A DNA stretch of 64,000 bases from Gammaproteobacteria bacterium (GCA_010027845.1 RGUL01000003.1:1-64000); one strand, 5' to 3'. Positions 50,454 through 60,852 are shown, numbered from the stretch's first letter. Made by a program: numbers and translations. Notes: a model not told the origin generated them from the sequence alone.

Positions 50454-51196
50454 TCGGCGATGCCTTGCAACGTGTCGGCCGAGTCGCGTTATTTTTGGGT
50501 CGCATTCTCGCGCAGTGTCCGGCGGCGATTGCGCGGCCGCGTGCGATCGTGCACCAAATCCATAACGCCGGCGCTCGCTCGCTCATCATCATCATGCTGT
50601 CGGGTCTGTTCGTCGGTATGGTGCTCGGCCTACAGGGCTACGATCTGTTGCGGCGTTTCGGTTCGGAATCGGCGCTTGGGGTAGCTGCGGCACTCGGTTT
50701 GTTGCGCGAACTCGGTCCGGTCGTGACCGCGCTGTTGTTCGCCGGTCGTGCCGGCACGGCGCTCGCATCAGAAATCGGTTTGATGCGCGCGACCGACCAA
50801 CTGACGGCGATGGAGATGATGGCCGTCGACCCGGTGCGTCGGGTGGTCGTGCCGCGATTTTTGGGTGGCGTGATCGCCTTGCCGTTGTTGGTGGCGATCT
50901 TCGACGTCGTCGGTCTATTCGGTGCGCAATTGATCGGCGTCGGTGTCATGGGTGTCGATCGCGGCGCCTTCTGGTCGCAGACCCAGGCTGCGGTGGAACT
51001 TCGCGATGTCGCCGAAGGTCTGATGAAGAGCTTTTGTTTTGGCATCGCCTGCAGTCTCGTCGCTGTCTACGAAGGCTTTCACGCCGAACCCACCGCCGAG
51101 GGTGTGGGGCTCGCCACCACGCGCACCGTCGTCGTTTCCTCGGTTTTGACGCTGCTGATTGACTACCTGCTGACCGCTGCATTTTTGGGAAGGTGA
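50450..51196 (+). CDS. mlaE: Phospholipid transport permease MlaE
   Basis: 'RSLIIIMLSGLFVGMVLGLQGYDLLRRFG', 'ELGPVVTALLFAGRAGTALASEIGLMRATDQLTAMEMMAVDPVR'. Confidence 0.97.
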   Translation: MIGDALQRVGRVALFLGRILAQCPAAIARPRAIVHQIHNAGARSLIIIMLSGLFVGMVLGLQGYDLLRRFGSESALGVAAALGLLRELGPVVTALLFAGRAGTALASEIGLMRATDQLTAMEMMAVDPVRRVVVPRFLGGVIALPLLVAIFDVVGLFGAQLIGVGVMGVDRGAFWSQTQAAVELRDVAEGLMKSFCFGIACSLVAVYEGFHAEPTAEGVGLATTRTVVVSSVLTLLIDYLLTAAFLGR

Positions 51197-51200
51197 TTCG

Positions 51201-51689
51201 ATGAAACCACAACGTAACCTTGAAGTTTCGACCGGCTTGTTCGTCGCGCTCGGTTTCGCGGCACTGATTTTCTTGACGACGCAACTGCCGAACAGCGGGC
51301 TGCGGATCGGCAGCGAGCAGGGTTATCGCATCACGGCCAAATTCGACAACGTCGGCGATCTCAAGGTCGGCTCGGCGGTCAGCATGGCCGGTGTCACGGT
51401 CGGCCGGGTCGAGGCGATCGCCTTCGATCCCGAAGATTTTCGCGCCCGAGTCACGCTGCGCATCGACCGCCGCTTCGACCGCATTCCGGAAGACAGCGAC
51501 GCCAGCATCCAGACCCAAGGTCTGCTCGGTGGCAAGTATGTCGGGATCGCAGCCGGCGGCTCCGACGTCGCGTTGAAGGACGGTGGTCGCATCGAGTTCA
51601 CGCAATCGGCGATCGTGCTCGAATCGTTGGTCAACAAATTCTTCGCCAACTTTGCGAGCAAGGGCTCGACGAGCTCGGAGGAAAAATGA
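51201..51689 (+). CDS. mlaD: MCE-domain lipid-binding protein MlaD
   Basis: 'NLEVSTGLFVALGFAALIFL', 'YRITAKFDNVGDLKVGSAVSMAGVTVGRV'. Confidence 0.97.
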   Translation: MKPQRNLEVSTGLFVALGFAALIFLTTQLPNSGLRIGSEQGYRITAKFDNVGDLKVGSAVSMAGVTVGRVEAIAFDPEDFRARVTLRIDRRFDRIPEDSDASIQTQGLLGGKYVGIAAGGSDVALKDGGRIEFTQSAIVLESLVNKFFANFASKGSTSSEEK

Positions 51690-52354
51690 TGGTCCGGAAA
51701 ATGTTGTTAGGTTTGCTCTTCGCGCTGCTCTACGCGTTGCCAGGTAGCGCGGCGTTCGCGCAGTCGGTGGTCACGCCCGACCCGCGCGTCGACGCCAGCG
51801 GCCCGAACCAGCTGATCGAGACTGCTGCCAACACGATGATCACCGAACTCGATACGCGTCGCGCCGACTTCCGGAAAAATCCCGACCGTCTATACAGCCT
51901 CGTCGAGCGGGTTCTGTTGCCACATTTCGACGTGGATTACGCAGGCCGATTGGTGCTCGGTAAGCACTATCGCGCGGCGACGCCGGAGCAGCGCAAGCGC
52001 TTCATCGACGCGTTTTACGGCTCGCTGATGGGTAATTACGGCGACGCGTTGTTGGAGTTCACCGGTGACCGCATCAAAGTTTTGCCGACACCGACGCCCG
52101 CCGATGCTACCGCTGCGGTGGTGCGAACCGAGGTCAAGCGTAGTAATGGCGAGAAAATTCCGGTCAATTACGTGCTCCGCAAAGGCGAGCAAGGCTGGAA
52201 AGCTTGGGACGTCGTGATCGAAGGTGTGAGCTACGTCAAAAGTTTTCGTGAGGACTTCGGCGCCGAGATCGACCAAAAGGGTCTCGATGCGGTGATCGAG
52301 CGCCTCGAGGCGCAACACAAAAATCCCCGTAAGCCGGCCAACGGGGCGAAGTGA
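51686..52354 (+). CDS. mlaC: Periplasmic phospholipid carrier MlaC
   Basis: Signal peptide; 'YSLVERVLLPHFDVDYAGRLVLGKHYRAATPEQRKRFIDAFYGSLMGNYG'. Confidence 0.95.
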   Translation: MMVRKMLLGLLFALLYALPGSAAFAQSVVTPDPRVDASGPNQLIETAANTMITELDTRRADFRKNPDRLYSLVERVLLPHFDVDYAGRLVLGKHYRAATPEQRKRFIDAFYGSLMGNYGDALLEFTGDRIKVLPTPTPADATAAVVRTEVKRSNGEKIPVNYVLRKGEQGWKAWDVVIEGVSYVKSFREDFGAEIDQKGLDAVIERLEAQHKNPRKPANGAK

Positions 52355-52361
52355 GACGCTT

Positions 52362-52670
52362 ATGACGGTCGATTTTCAGGTGATCGACGCAGCGCACGCC
52401 CGCTTGGGTGGTGAGTTGTCGTTTGCCACCGCCGCAGATGCCTTGCTCGCCGGCAGTCGTTGGTTGACTGCGGGCAGCGGTGCGGCCGCGGTCGATTGCC
52501 GTTCGTTACAGCGCGCCGATTCAGCGGGGCTCGCTGTATTACTCGAATGGCTGGCGGTGGCGGCACGCGCGCAGCGCACCGTCTCGTTCGTCAACTTGCC
52601 AGAGAGTCTGCGACAACTCGCCGCGATCAGCGAGGTCGAGCGTTGGCTGGAGACGTCGCCGGATCGCTGA
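52362..52670 (+). CDS. mlaB: STAS-domain protein MlaB
   Basis: 'AAAVDCRSLQRADSAGLAVLLEWLAVAARAQRTVSFVNLPESLRQLAAISEV'; follows mlaC. Confidence 0.88.
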   Translation: MTVDFQVIDAAHARLGGELSFATAADALLAGSRWLTAGSGAAAVDCRSLQRADSAGLAVLLEWLAVAARAQRTVSFVNLPESLRQLAAISEVERWLETSPDR

Positions 52671-53400
52671 TGTCTTCAGCATCGACGTCGAATTCGACCT
52701 CTTCCGGCGGTACGTTGCCGTCCATGGTTTGGTAGTGACGACGGCGCAGGTACGAATTACGCACGAAGGTGTAGGGGTCGCCCGAGCGTTTGACGACTCG
52801 ATCGACCAAGCTCAAGCGATAGCGCTTGTCGAATTTGTCGCCCGCCCAAACCTCCCAGCGCGTGCTCGTATCTTTGATCTTCGAGCCGAGCTCGACGTTG
52901 CGGTCGACGACCGTGCCGATCCCCTCGAGCAAGGTGTACGGGCCGATGCCGGGCAGCAAAATGTACGGGCCTTCGGGCACGCCCCATTTGCCGAGCGTCT
53001 GGCCGAAGTCTTCGTCGTGACGCGCGATGCCGATGCCGGTCGCCACGTCGAGAAAACCGCCGAGACCCAGTGTCGTGTTGATCGTGAGTCGCAGCAGATC
53101 GACGCCGGCGTCCGAGAATTTCCCCTGCAACGCGTCGTTCACCAGCGTCGAGGGATATTTGATGTTGCCGTAGAAGTTCGACACGCCGGTGCGTACGAAC
53201 AGCGGCGTGACGGCAACGTAGCCGTGCACCAACGGTCGACCGATTGCATCGTCGATGGTTTCGTTGAAGTCGAACAGCGCCCGATTCATCGGCTCGAACG
53301 GATCGCGCGGGTCGGGTTTCGTGATCGCCGCAGCGGTGCTGCAGCCCGCGAGCGCGGTCAAAAAAAACAGCGACAGTAGGCGCGTCGAGGAACTTCTCAT
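52627..53400 (-). CDS. mlaA: Outer-membrane lipoprotein MlaA (VacJ)
   Basis: Lipobox 'LTALAGCS', 'DPRDPFEPMNRALFDFNETIDDAIGRPLVHGYVAVTP', 'KWGVPEGPYILLPGIGPYTLLEG'. Confidence 0.95.
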   Translation of the reverse strand: MRSSSTRLLSLFFLTALAGCSTAAAITKPDPRDPFEPMNRALFDFNETIDDAIGRPLVHGYVAVTPLFVRTGVSNFYGNIKYPSTLVNDALQGKFSDAGVDLLRLTINTTLGLGGFLDVATGIGIARHDEDFGQTLGKWGVPEGPYILLPGIGPYTLLEGIGTVVDRNVELGSKIKDTSTRWEVWAGDKFDKRYRLSLVDRVVKRSGDPYTFVRNSYLRRRHYQTMDGNVPPEEVEFDVDAEDISDPATSPANARPR

Positions 53401-54884
53401 GGGGTCATTTTATCAGCGTCGGGGCGCGAGCGGTCGCGGTGTTTACGGTTCGAGGCGAGCGCTTCCCGCACTTCTTTGCTGCGCGCCTCGAAGCGGCTGC
53501 GTTGCACGCTACTGATCACCGGATCGGCGAGCGCGAGCTCGAGTTGTTTCACAGCGAGCGGTAGATCGCCGGTCGCGATGTGATATTCGGCCATGTAGTA
53601 GTACGCATCGGCGGTATCGCCGGCGGCGTTCGCGGCGAGTGCCGTCAAGCGGATTTGTTCCGGGGTCGGCGGGACGTTGTTGAATAAGTCGAGCAAAATT
53701 TGATGAGCACGCTTCGCATCGCCCGTGCGCATTAAAACTTCTGCGTAACGGATCGTCAGCGGCACGTTACGCGGCGCGACCTCTAGGGCCGAGCGTAGCG
53801 TGTGCAGTGCGAGGTCGGGCCAGCCGGCCGCGAACTGCGCTTGCCCGAGCGCCGCTTGCAGCATCGGGCTTTGCGGCTGCGCGGCAGCAAGCTCGATTAA
53901 CGCGCTCGCAGCCCGCTCGCGATCGCCCGCGCCCAGCCTCGCTAACGAGTCGCCGTAGCGCTGTGCCGGTGTCAAAGGTCGGGTGTCGGCGAGCGCGGCG
54001 TAATACTTGCGCAAGTCCGCATCCTCTTCCGCGCCGATCACGCGGATGCGCTCCCGGATGAAGGCATACGACTGAGATTCGACGGTGACGGACGGTTTCA
54101 ATAGCGCCGCGCGATCGCGCGATTCGGCAATGCGGTTCGCGGACACCGGGTGAGTTTGCAAGAACTCCGGCGCTTGATAGATCGAAGGGCCGGTACGACG
54201 TCCGAGCGTTTCGAAAAAATCGGGCATTGCGTTGGGATCGAAGCCCGCAGCGGCCAAAAAACCGATGCCAATGCGATCGGCCTCGTATTCGTTGTCGCGG
54301 GTGAAGTTGATTTGCGCTTGCGCCGCCGTACCTTGGGCGACGGCCATACCGGCCATCGCCGCATCCGGCGTACCGGTGACTGCGCCGATCAAAATAGCCG
54401 CGAGCATGGCCGCTGCCGAAGCCATGCCTTGTCGTCCCTGCGCTTCGATCGAACGCGCGATGTGTCGCTGCGTGACGTGCGCGATTTCGTGTGCGAGCAC
54501 GCTCGCCAACTGTGCTTCGTTGGCCGTGGTGGTGATCAAGCCTTGGTTCACGCCGATGAAGCCACCGGGGAGGGCGAAGGCGTTGATGCGTTGATCGCGC
54601 ACCACAAAAAATTGAAATCGTTGTGGCGATTCCTGTGCTTGCGAGGCGATGCGACTACCGAGGTTTTGGATGTAGTCGTTGATTTCGGGATCGTCGAGTA
54701 TTTGTCCCTGATCGCGCAGGCCCTGCACCACCATCCGACCGAGCTGATATTCCTGATCGCGGCTGATGGTCGCGCCGCCGGCGGAGCCGATCGAGGGAAG
54801 ATCGTTGCCGATACCTGGCGTGCTGGCACCGGCTGGTACCGTGGCGAGGAGGGCTAGGCACAACATCGAGAGACGACGCATCAT
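53397..54884 (-). CDS. M48 metallopeptidase with TPR region (BepA-like)
   Basis: HExxH 'VLAHEIAHVTQRHIARSIE', 'NEYEADRIGIGFLAAAGFDP', C-terminal TPR-like repeats. Start at ATG 54884. Confidence 0.92.
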   Translation of the reverse strand: MMRRLSMLCLALLATVPAGASTPGIGNDLPSIGSAGGATISRDQEYQLGRMVVQGLRDQGQILDDPEINDYIQNLGSRIASQAQESPQRFQFFVVRDQRINAFALPGGFIGVNQGLITTTANEAQLASVLAHEIAHVTQRHIARSIEAQGRQGMASAAAMLAAILIGAVTGTPDAAMAGMAVAQGTAAQAQINFTRDNEYEADRIGIGFLAAAGFDPNAMPDFFETLGRRTGPSIYQAPEFLQTHPVSANRIAESRDRAALLKPSVTVESQSYAFIRERIRVIGAEEDADLRKYYAALADTRPLTPAQRYGDSLARLGAGDRERAASALIELAAAQPQSPMLQAALGQAQFAAGWPDLALHTLRSALEVAPRNVPLTIRYAEVLMRTGDAKRAHQILLDLFNNVPPTPEQIRLTALAANAAGDTADAYYYMAEYHIATGDLPLAVKQLELALADPVISSVQRSRFEARSKEVREALASNRKHRDRSRPDADKMTP

Positions 54885-54912
54885 GCTTGCGACCGCGGCG
54901 CCGCGCCGAAGT

Positions 54913-56346
54913 TCAGAGTGTGTCGGAGGCGTGATCGGCGAGCCGCGAGCGTTCGCCGCGCACCAAAGTGATGTGACCCGCATGCGGCCAGCCCTGGAAC
55001 CGCGTCACGACGAACGTCAAGCCGGAGGTGGTCTCGGTCAGATACGGCGTGTCGATCTGCGCGATGTTGCCGAGGCACACGATTTTCGTACCGGGGCCGG
55101 CGCGCGTCACCAGTGCCTTCATCTGCTTCGGCGTCAAATTTTGCGCCTCGTCGAGAATGACGTAGCGATTCAAGAACGTGCGCCCGCGCATGAAATTCAG
55201 TGAGCGAATTTTGATGCGGTTGCGCAGCAGATCGTTGGTGGCGGCGCGGCCCCAGGTGCCACCCTCGGCGCTCTGCGTGAGCACCTCGAGGTTATCCATC
55301 AGCGCGCCCATCCACGGCTCCATTTTTTCCTCTTCGGTGCCGGGTAGGAAGCCGATGTCCTCGCCGAGCGGGATCGTCACGCGCGTCATGATGATCTCGG
55401 CGTAACGATTGTGCTCGAGGGTCTGAACCAGGCCGGCGGCGAGCGTCAGTAAGGTTTTGCCCGTGCCCGCGGGGCCCAAGATCGACACGAAGTCGATTTC
55501 CGGATCCATCAAAAGATTGAGGGCAAAATTTTGTTCACGATTACGTGCGCCGATCCCCCAAACGCCGTGTCGCTCGCCGCGAAAGTCGCGGACCAATTCG
55601 AGCGTTGCCGTGTTGCCTTGCAATTTGCGCACGATGGCTTCGAGGCCGCCGGTGCGGGGTTCGTAAACGAATTCGTTGACCGTCCAACTCGTTACCGCCG
55701 GTCCGGTCAGTTCGTAAAAGGTGCGTGGACCTTCTTTCCACGAGCGCATGTCCTTGCCATGCCGCTCCCAGAAATCTTCGGCGAGCGCCTTGGTGCCGGT
55801 GTAGAGCACGTCGGCATCTTCGATGCTGCGGTCGCTGAAATAGTCTTCGGCATGCACGCCGACGACCGCGGCTTTGATCCGCAAATTGATGTCTTTCGAC
55901 ACCAACACGACCTGTCGGTCGGTGTGGAGTGCCTGCAGCGCCAAGGTTTGCGCGAGGATGGCGTTGTCGTTGCCCCCTCCCGGCAAGGTGTCGGGCAGTG
56001 CTCCGGCAAGATGCTGCGTTTGGAAAAAAACGCGCCCGGACGAGGGCGCTTTGCCGTGATTACCAGAAAGATTGGAGGGCAGAGGCAGGCCGGCCTCGAT
56101 TTGCTCGCGCGTTGCGTCGCGCATCAACTCGTCGAGAAAGCGACTGACCTGGCGCGTGTTGCGCGAGGCCTCGGACATACCTTTCTTGGCGGCGTCCAGT
56201 TCCTCGAGCACCACCATCGGCAAATAGATATCGTGTTCTTCGAAGCGGAAAATCGCCGCGGGATCGTGCATCAACACGTTGGTGTCGAGCACGAACAGCC
56301 GACGCGGCCGCGCGGCGCGGCGCTTCTTCGTCGTGCTAGCCTTCAA
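54913..56346 (-). CDS. PIN-PhoH fusion (PhoH-family ATPase)
   Basis: PIN 'LFVLDTNVLMHDPAAIFRFEEHDIYLPMVVLEELD' plus PhoH 'VSILGPAGTGKTLLTLAAG', 'YVILDEAQNLTPKQMKALVTRAG'. Confidence 0.95.
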   Translation of the reverse strand: MKASTTKKRRAARPRRLFVLDTNVLMHDPAAIFRFEEHDIYLPMVVLEELDAAKKGMSEASRNTRQVSRFLDELMRDATREQIEAGLPLPSNLSGNHGKAPSSGRVFFQTQHLAGALPDTLPGGGNDNAILAQTLALQALHTDRQVVLVSKDINLRIKAAVVGVHAEDYFSDRSIEDADVLYTGTKALAEDFWERHGKDMRSWKEGPRTFYELTGPAVTSWTVNEFVYEPRTGGLEAIVRKLQGNTATLELVRDFRGERHGVWGIGARNREQNFALNLLMDPEIDFVSILGPAGTGKTLLTLAAGLVQTLEHNRYAEIIMTRVTIPLGEDIGFLPGTEEEKMEPWMGALMDNLEVLTQSAEGGTWGRAATNDLLRNRIKIRSLNFMRGRTFLNRYVILDEAQNLTPKQMKALVTRAGPGTKIVCLGNIAQIDTPYLTETTSGLTFVVTRFQGWPHAGHITLVRGERSRLADHASDTL

Positions 56347-56810
56347 AGCGCTTGCACCGCTTCGAGCACCTCGGCCGCATGGCCGTCCGCTTTGACCTTA
56401 CGCCATTCGCGGGCGAGCTTGCCGTCGGCGTCGATCAGGAACGTGCTGCGCTCGATGCCGAAAACTTTTTTGCCGTACATGTTCTTTTCGCGAATCACGT
56501 CGAACGATTTGCACAACGCCTGATCGGCGTCGGATAGTAGTTCATAGTTGAGTTTTTCTTTGTCGCGGAAGCGCGCGTGCGAGCTGCAGCTGTCACGCGA
56601 GACGCCGATCACGAGTGCGCCGGCGCGCTTGAAGCGGGCGTGCAGGTCACGAAATTGTTGAGCCTCGACGGTGCAGCCGGAGGTCATGTCCTTCGGATAG
56701 AAGAACAGCACCACCTTCGAGCCCTTCGCGTCCTTCAGCCGCCACTGGTCGCCATCGGTAGTGGTGGCGGTGAAATCGGGGACTTTGCGGCCGAGCGCGA
56801 CGGTGGGCAT
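56343..56810 (-). CDS. bcp: Thioredoxin-dependent peroxiredoxin
   Basis: 'VVLFFYPKDMTSGCTVEAQQFRDLHARFKRAGALVIGVSRDSCSSHARF'. Confidence 0.96.
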   Translation of the reverse strand: MPTVALGRKVPDFTATTTDGDQWRLKDAKGSKVVLFFYPKDMTSGCTVEAQQFRDLHARFKRAGALVIGVSRDSCSSHARFRDKEKLNYELLSDADQALCKSFDVIREKNMYGKKVFGIERSTFLIDADGKLAREWRKVKADGHAAEVLEAVQAL

Positions 56811-56832
56811 GCGGACTCCAGTGAACGAGCGA

Positions 56833-57363
56833 TCAGGATTTTACCGGTTCGAGGATGGCATCCAGGTTAAGGGAGTCGCAGAACTCCATGAATTCTTCGC
56901 GCAAATGCGCGAGGTGCAGGCGTGCGGGCACGTTCACCACCATCTGTACCGCGAACATCAGGGCGCCGGTGTGCGCAGCCGGATAGCTGCGGGTGGCGAC
57001 TTCGGCGATATCGATGCCACGCTTCGAGCAAAAGCCCGACAAAGAAGAAACGATGCCGGTCTGATCGAGACACACGGCGTCGATGGAGTAGGGCAGAAGA
57101 TCGGTGCGCGAAGTGCGCGGCTCGGTGCGTCGCAAATGCAGCGTGAGACCCGCGGAGTCCGCGAGCTTCGCCATTTCCGTTTCGAGTTTTGCGAGCGAGT
57201 GCCAATTGCCCGACACCAACAGCACCATTGCGAACTCGGAACCGAGGCTGGCCATGCGGCTCTCGCTGATATTGCCGCCGCAATCGCTGATGACTTGTGT
57301 GAGATCGTGCACGAGTCCGGTGCGGTCCGGACCTATGGCCGAGATGGCGATGTGCTGTTTCAT
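56833..57363 (-). CDS. gcvR: Glycine cleavage regulator-like double ACT protein
   Basis: From ATG 57363: MKQHIAISAIGPDRTGLVHDLTQVISDCGGNISESRMASLGSEFAMVLLVSG. Confidence 0.85.
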   Translation of the reverse strand: MKQHIAISAIGPDRTGLVHDLTQVISDCGGNISESRMASLGSEFAMVLLVSGNWHSLAKLETEMAKLADSAGLTLHLRRTEPRTSRTDLLPYSIDAVCLDQTGIVSSLSGFCSKRGIDIAEVATRSYPAAHTGALMFAVQMVVNVPARLHLAHLREEFMEFCDSLNLDAILEPVKS

Positions 57364-57461
57364 TGAGCCTTGAGACGTGTTTCCGTCGGAGTCGCAGTGT
57401 AACGGTTGCGCGAACCGCGGCCTAGCCCGTAACATCCGGGATTCTCGCGTGTTTCCGGTGT

Positions 57462-57470
57462 CCGGATGTT
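57462..57470. promoter_or_regulatory. Right arm of 9-bp inverted repeat (left arm 57431-57439) covering the dapA start codon
   Basis: AACATCCGG (57431-57439) / CCGGATGTT (57462-57470), perfect complement; ATG at 57466-57468. Confidence 0.6.
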
Positions 57471-58353
57471 CTCAGGCAGTTTTGTCGCCATCGTCACGCC
57501 CATGCGGCCAGATGGCTCGATCGATTACGACGCATGGTCGCGCCTCATCGACCTACATCTCGCGAGTGGCACCCGCGGCATCATCGTCGCCGGCACGACC
57601 GGTGAATCACCGAGCGTCGACGACGGCGAAGTAGCCGAATTGGTGTCACGCGCGAAACGGCAGATCGGCGGTCGCATGGTGCTGATGGCGGGCGCGGGTC
57701 AAAATTCCACTGCCGCCACAGTGGCGCGTGCGCGGGCGGTGAGTGCGCTCGGTGTCGATGCATTGCTGGTGGTCACGCCCGCGTACAACAAGCCGACTCA
57801 AGCAGGCCTTTATTTGCACTATGCGGCGGTCGCCGCGGCGTCCGCCGTGCCGGTGATGCTATACAACGTGCCCGGTCGAACGGCCGTCGATTTGTCGCCC
57901 GACACCGTGGCCCGGCTCGCCACCGTGCCGCGTATCGCCGCCATCAAAGAAGCGGTCGCCGATCTCGCGCGAATCCGTGAGTTGCTAGCCAAAGCCCCGG
58001 GAATCGACGTGCTCTCGGGCGACGATGCGACGGCGCGCGACGCCGTTCTGGCTGGCGCCAAAGGCGTGGTGTCGGTCACCGCGAACGTCGCGCCGCGCGC
58101 GATGGCAGAGATGATCACCGCGGCGCTCGCCGGCGACGTGACACGCGCCGCCGCCATCGACGCGACGCTCGCTGCGCTACACAAAGATTTGTTCGTCGAG
58201 TCGAATCCCATTCCGGTCAAATGGGCGCTCGCGCGGATGGGTTTGATCGGCGACGGTATTCGTCTGCCTTTGACCCCGTTGTCGTCGGCTTGCCACGCAA
58301 GAGTGCAGGCTGCGCTCGCGCAGGCGGGTATCGCCGTCGGTGCGGGCGTTTGA
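57466..58353 (+). CDS. dapA: 4-hydroxy-tetrahydrodipicolinate synthase
   Basis: 'GSFVAIVTPMRPDGSIDYDAWSRLIDLHLASGTRGIIVAGTTGESPSVDDGE', 'VTPAYNKPTQAGLYLHY', 'IKEAVADLARI'. Confidence 0.97.
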   Translation: MFSGSFVAIVTPMRPDGSIDYDAWSRLIDLHLASGTRGIIVAGTTGESPSVDDGEVAELVSRAKRQIGGRMVLMAGAGQNSTAATVARARAVSALGVDALLVVTPAYNKPTQAGLYLHYAAVAAASAVPVMLYNVPGRTAVDLSPDTVARLATVPRIAAIKEAVADLARIRELLAKAPGIDVLSGDDATARDAVLAGAKGVVSVTANVAPRAMAEMITAALAGDVTRAAAIDATLAALHKDLFVESNPIPVKWALARMGLIGDGIRLPLTPLSSACHARVQAALAQAGIAVGAGV

Positions 58354-58391
58354 CCCGTACGCACGCCGCACCTTTACTTTAGGAGCTACCA

Positions 58392-58910
<519 letters not shown>

Positions 58911-58914
58911 GACG

Positions 58915-60504
58915 ATGAGTTACACCGCACTCGCTCGCAAGTGGCGCCCCCGGCGCTTCGACGAACTCACCGGTCAAGAGCACGTGTTGCAGGCGCTGTC
59001 GAATGCGCTCGCCACCAATCGCGTGCATCACGCCTTCCTGTTCACCGGCACGCGCGGCGTCGGCAAAACCACCATCGCGCGCATTCTCGCCAAATGCCTC
59101 AATTGCGAAACGGGCATGACGGCGACGCCTTGTGGTGAATGCGCAAGCTGTCGTGAGATCGACGAGGGTCGATTCGTCGATTTGATCGAAGTCGATGCCG
59201 CCTCGCGCACCAAAGTCGACGACACCCGCGAACTGCTCGATAACGTGCAGTACGCGCCGACGCGAGGGCGCTACAAAGTTTATTTGATCGACGAAGTGCA
59301 TATGCTGTCGGCACATTCGTTCAACGCATTGTTGAAAACACTCGAAGAGCCGCCACCACACGTCAAATTTTTGCTAGCGACCACCGACCCGCAGAAGTTG
59401 CCGGTGACTGTGTTGTCGCGTTGCTTGCAGTTCAATCTGAAGCGGCTCTCGGTCGGGCTCATCACCGAGCGTATGAAATATATCTTGGGCGCGGAGAAAA
59501 TCGCTTTCGAACCGGCCGCGGTGCGTCTCGTTGCGCAAGCGGCCGACGGTTCGATGCGCGACGGCCTGTCGCTGCTCGATCAATTGTTGGCCTTCGGCGG
59601 TGGTGAGGCGAGCGAAACAGCTGCGCGCGCGATGCTCGCGACCGTCGATCGCAAGCAGGTGGTGCGCATCGCACAGTTGCTCGGCGACGGCGACCCCGGC
59701 GCACTGCTCGAATACGCGCGCGCGCTCGACGAATGGGCGCCGGATTACGGCGACGTGCTCGATGCACTCGCGACGTTGTTGGTGCGCGTGGCGATGAAGC
59801 AGGCTTTGCCGGCGTTCGAGGGCGACGAGTTACATCCGGCGGAGTTGCTCGCCGAGCTTGCCGCACAGCTCGCTGCCGAGGACGTGCAATTGTTTTATCA
59901 AACCGCGATTCTCGGTCGGCGCGATCTCGCGTACGCGCCCGATCCGCGCACCGGCTTCGAAATGACCTTGTTGCGCATGCTCGCGTTCAAACCGGGCGGC
60001 GCCGAGCCGCTCACCGCCGGTACGACGACTGCAGCGCAACCGACGAGCCCGCGCGGCGCGGCCGCGCAGGGTTCCACGACCCGCTCATCTGCGTCGCGGG
60101 GCGGAGTGACCTCAGGCCCACTCGCGCTCGCCGATTGGGGCGCTGCGCTCGCAGCGCTCGATCTCGGTGGCGCAGCACGGCAACTCGCCTCGAACTGCAC
60201 CTTCGTCGGCCGTGAAGGCGCGCTCGTCAAACTCGCGCTCGATCCGGCGCAGGCGATGTTGCGGACACCGGCCTTGGTCGAGCGGCTCGCGCAATCTTTG
60301 ACGCGTCATCTCGGCGAAAACGTCAAAGTCGAAATCACGATCGGCGAGACCGCGCTCGAAACCCCGGCGCGTGCGATCGAGCGCGCCGCGGAGAATTCCC
60401 TCGAGAACGCGCGGCGCTCGCTGGAGAGCGATCCGACGATTCAAGCTTTCCAAGAAAAATTCGGCGCGACTTTGCGCACCGACTCCGTCAAACCCAACCA
60501 CTGA
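58915..60504 (+). CDS. dnaX: DNA polymerase III subunit gamma/tau
   Basis: 'YTALARKWRPRRFDELTGQEHVLQALSNALATNRVHHAFLFTGTRGVGKTTIARILAKCLNC'. Confidence 0.98.
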   Translation: MSYTALARKWRPRRFDELTGQEHVLQALSNALATNRVHHAFLFTGTRGVGKTTIARILAKCLNCETGMTATPCGECASCREIDEGRFVDLIEVDAASRTKVDDTRELLDNVQYAPTRGRYKVYLIDEVHMLSAHSFNALLKTLEEPPPHVKFLLATTDPQKLPVTVLSRCLQFNLKRLSVGLITERMKYILGAEKIAFEPAAVRLVAQAADGSMRDGLSLLDQLLAFGGGEASETAARAMLATVDRKQVVRIAQLLGDGDPGALLEYARALDEWAPDYGDVLDALATLLVRVAMKQALPAFEGDELHPAELLAELAAQLAAEDVQLFYQTAILGRRDLAYAPDPRTGFEMTLLRMLAFKPGGAEPLTAGTTTAAQPTSPRGAAAQGSTTRSSASRGGVTSGPLALADWGAALAALDLGGAARQLASNCTFVGREGALVKLALDPAQAMLRTPALVERLAQSLTRHLGENVKVEITIGETALETPARAIERAAENSLENARRSLESDPTIQAFQEKFGATLRTDSVKPNH

Positions 60505-60515
60505 GGAACCCGGCG

Positions 60516-60839
60516 ATGGCTGGCAATTTCGGCAACATGATGAAGCAGGCGGAAGCGCTGCAACGCAACATGCAAAAGGCGCAGGAAGAAATCGCGCGCC
60601 TCGAAGTCGTCGGTGAATCGGGCGGCGGCATGGTCAAAGTCACCATGACCGGCAAACACGAAGTGAAACGCGTGCAGATCGAACCGGCGGTCGCGAGCGA
60701 GGATCGCGAGATGCTCGAGGATCTCGTCGCCGCTGCGATCAACGACGCCGTGCGCCGCGTCGAGCAGCAGAGCGCGGAGCGCATGCAGGGCATGATGGCG
60801 GGCTTGCGTTTGCCGCCCGGTATGAAGCTGCCGTTCTAA
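60516..60839 (+). CDS. ybaB: YbaB/EbfC nucleoid-associated protein
   Basis: '[47 protein letters not shown]'. Confidence 0.97.
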   Translation: MAGNFGNMMKQAEALQRNMQKAQEEIARLEVVGESGGGMVKVTMTGKHEVKRVQIEPAVASEDREMLEDLVAAAINDAVRRVEQQSAERMQGMMAGLRLPPGMKLPF

Positions 60840-60852
60840 TCGCGCCGCACCG

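Noticed and set aside
58915-60504. Programmed frameshift in dnaX
   Set aside because: No A-AAA-AAG-type slippery heptamer was seen; the longest A run noticed in frame (around 59494) is short and lacks an obvious downstream stem.
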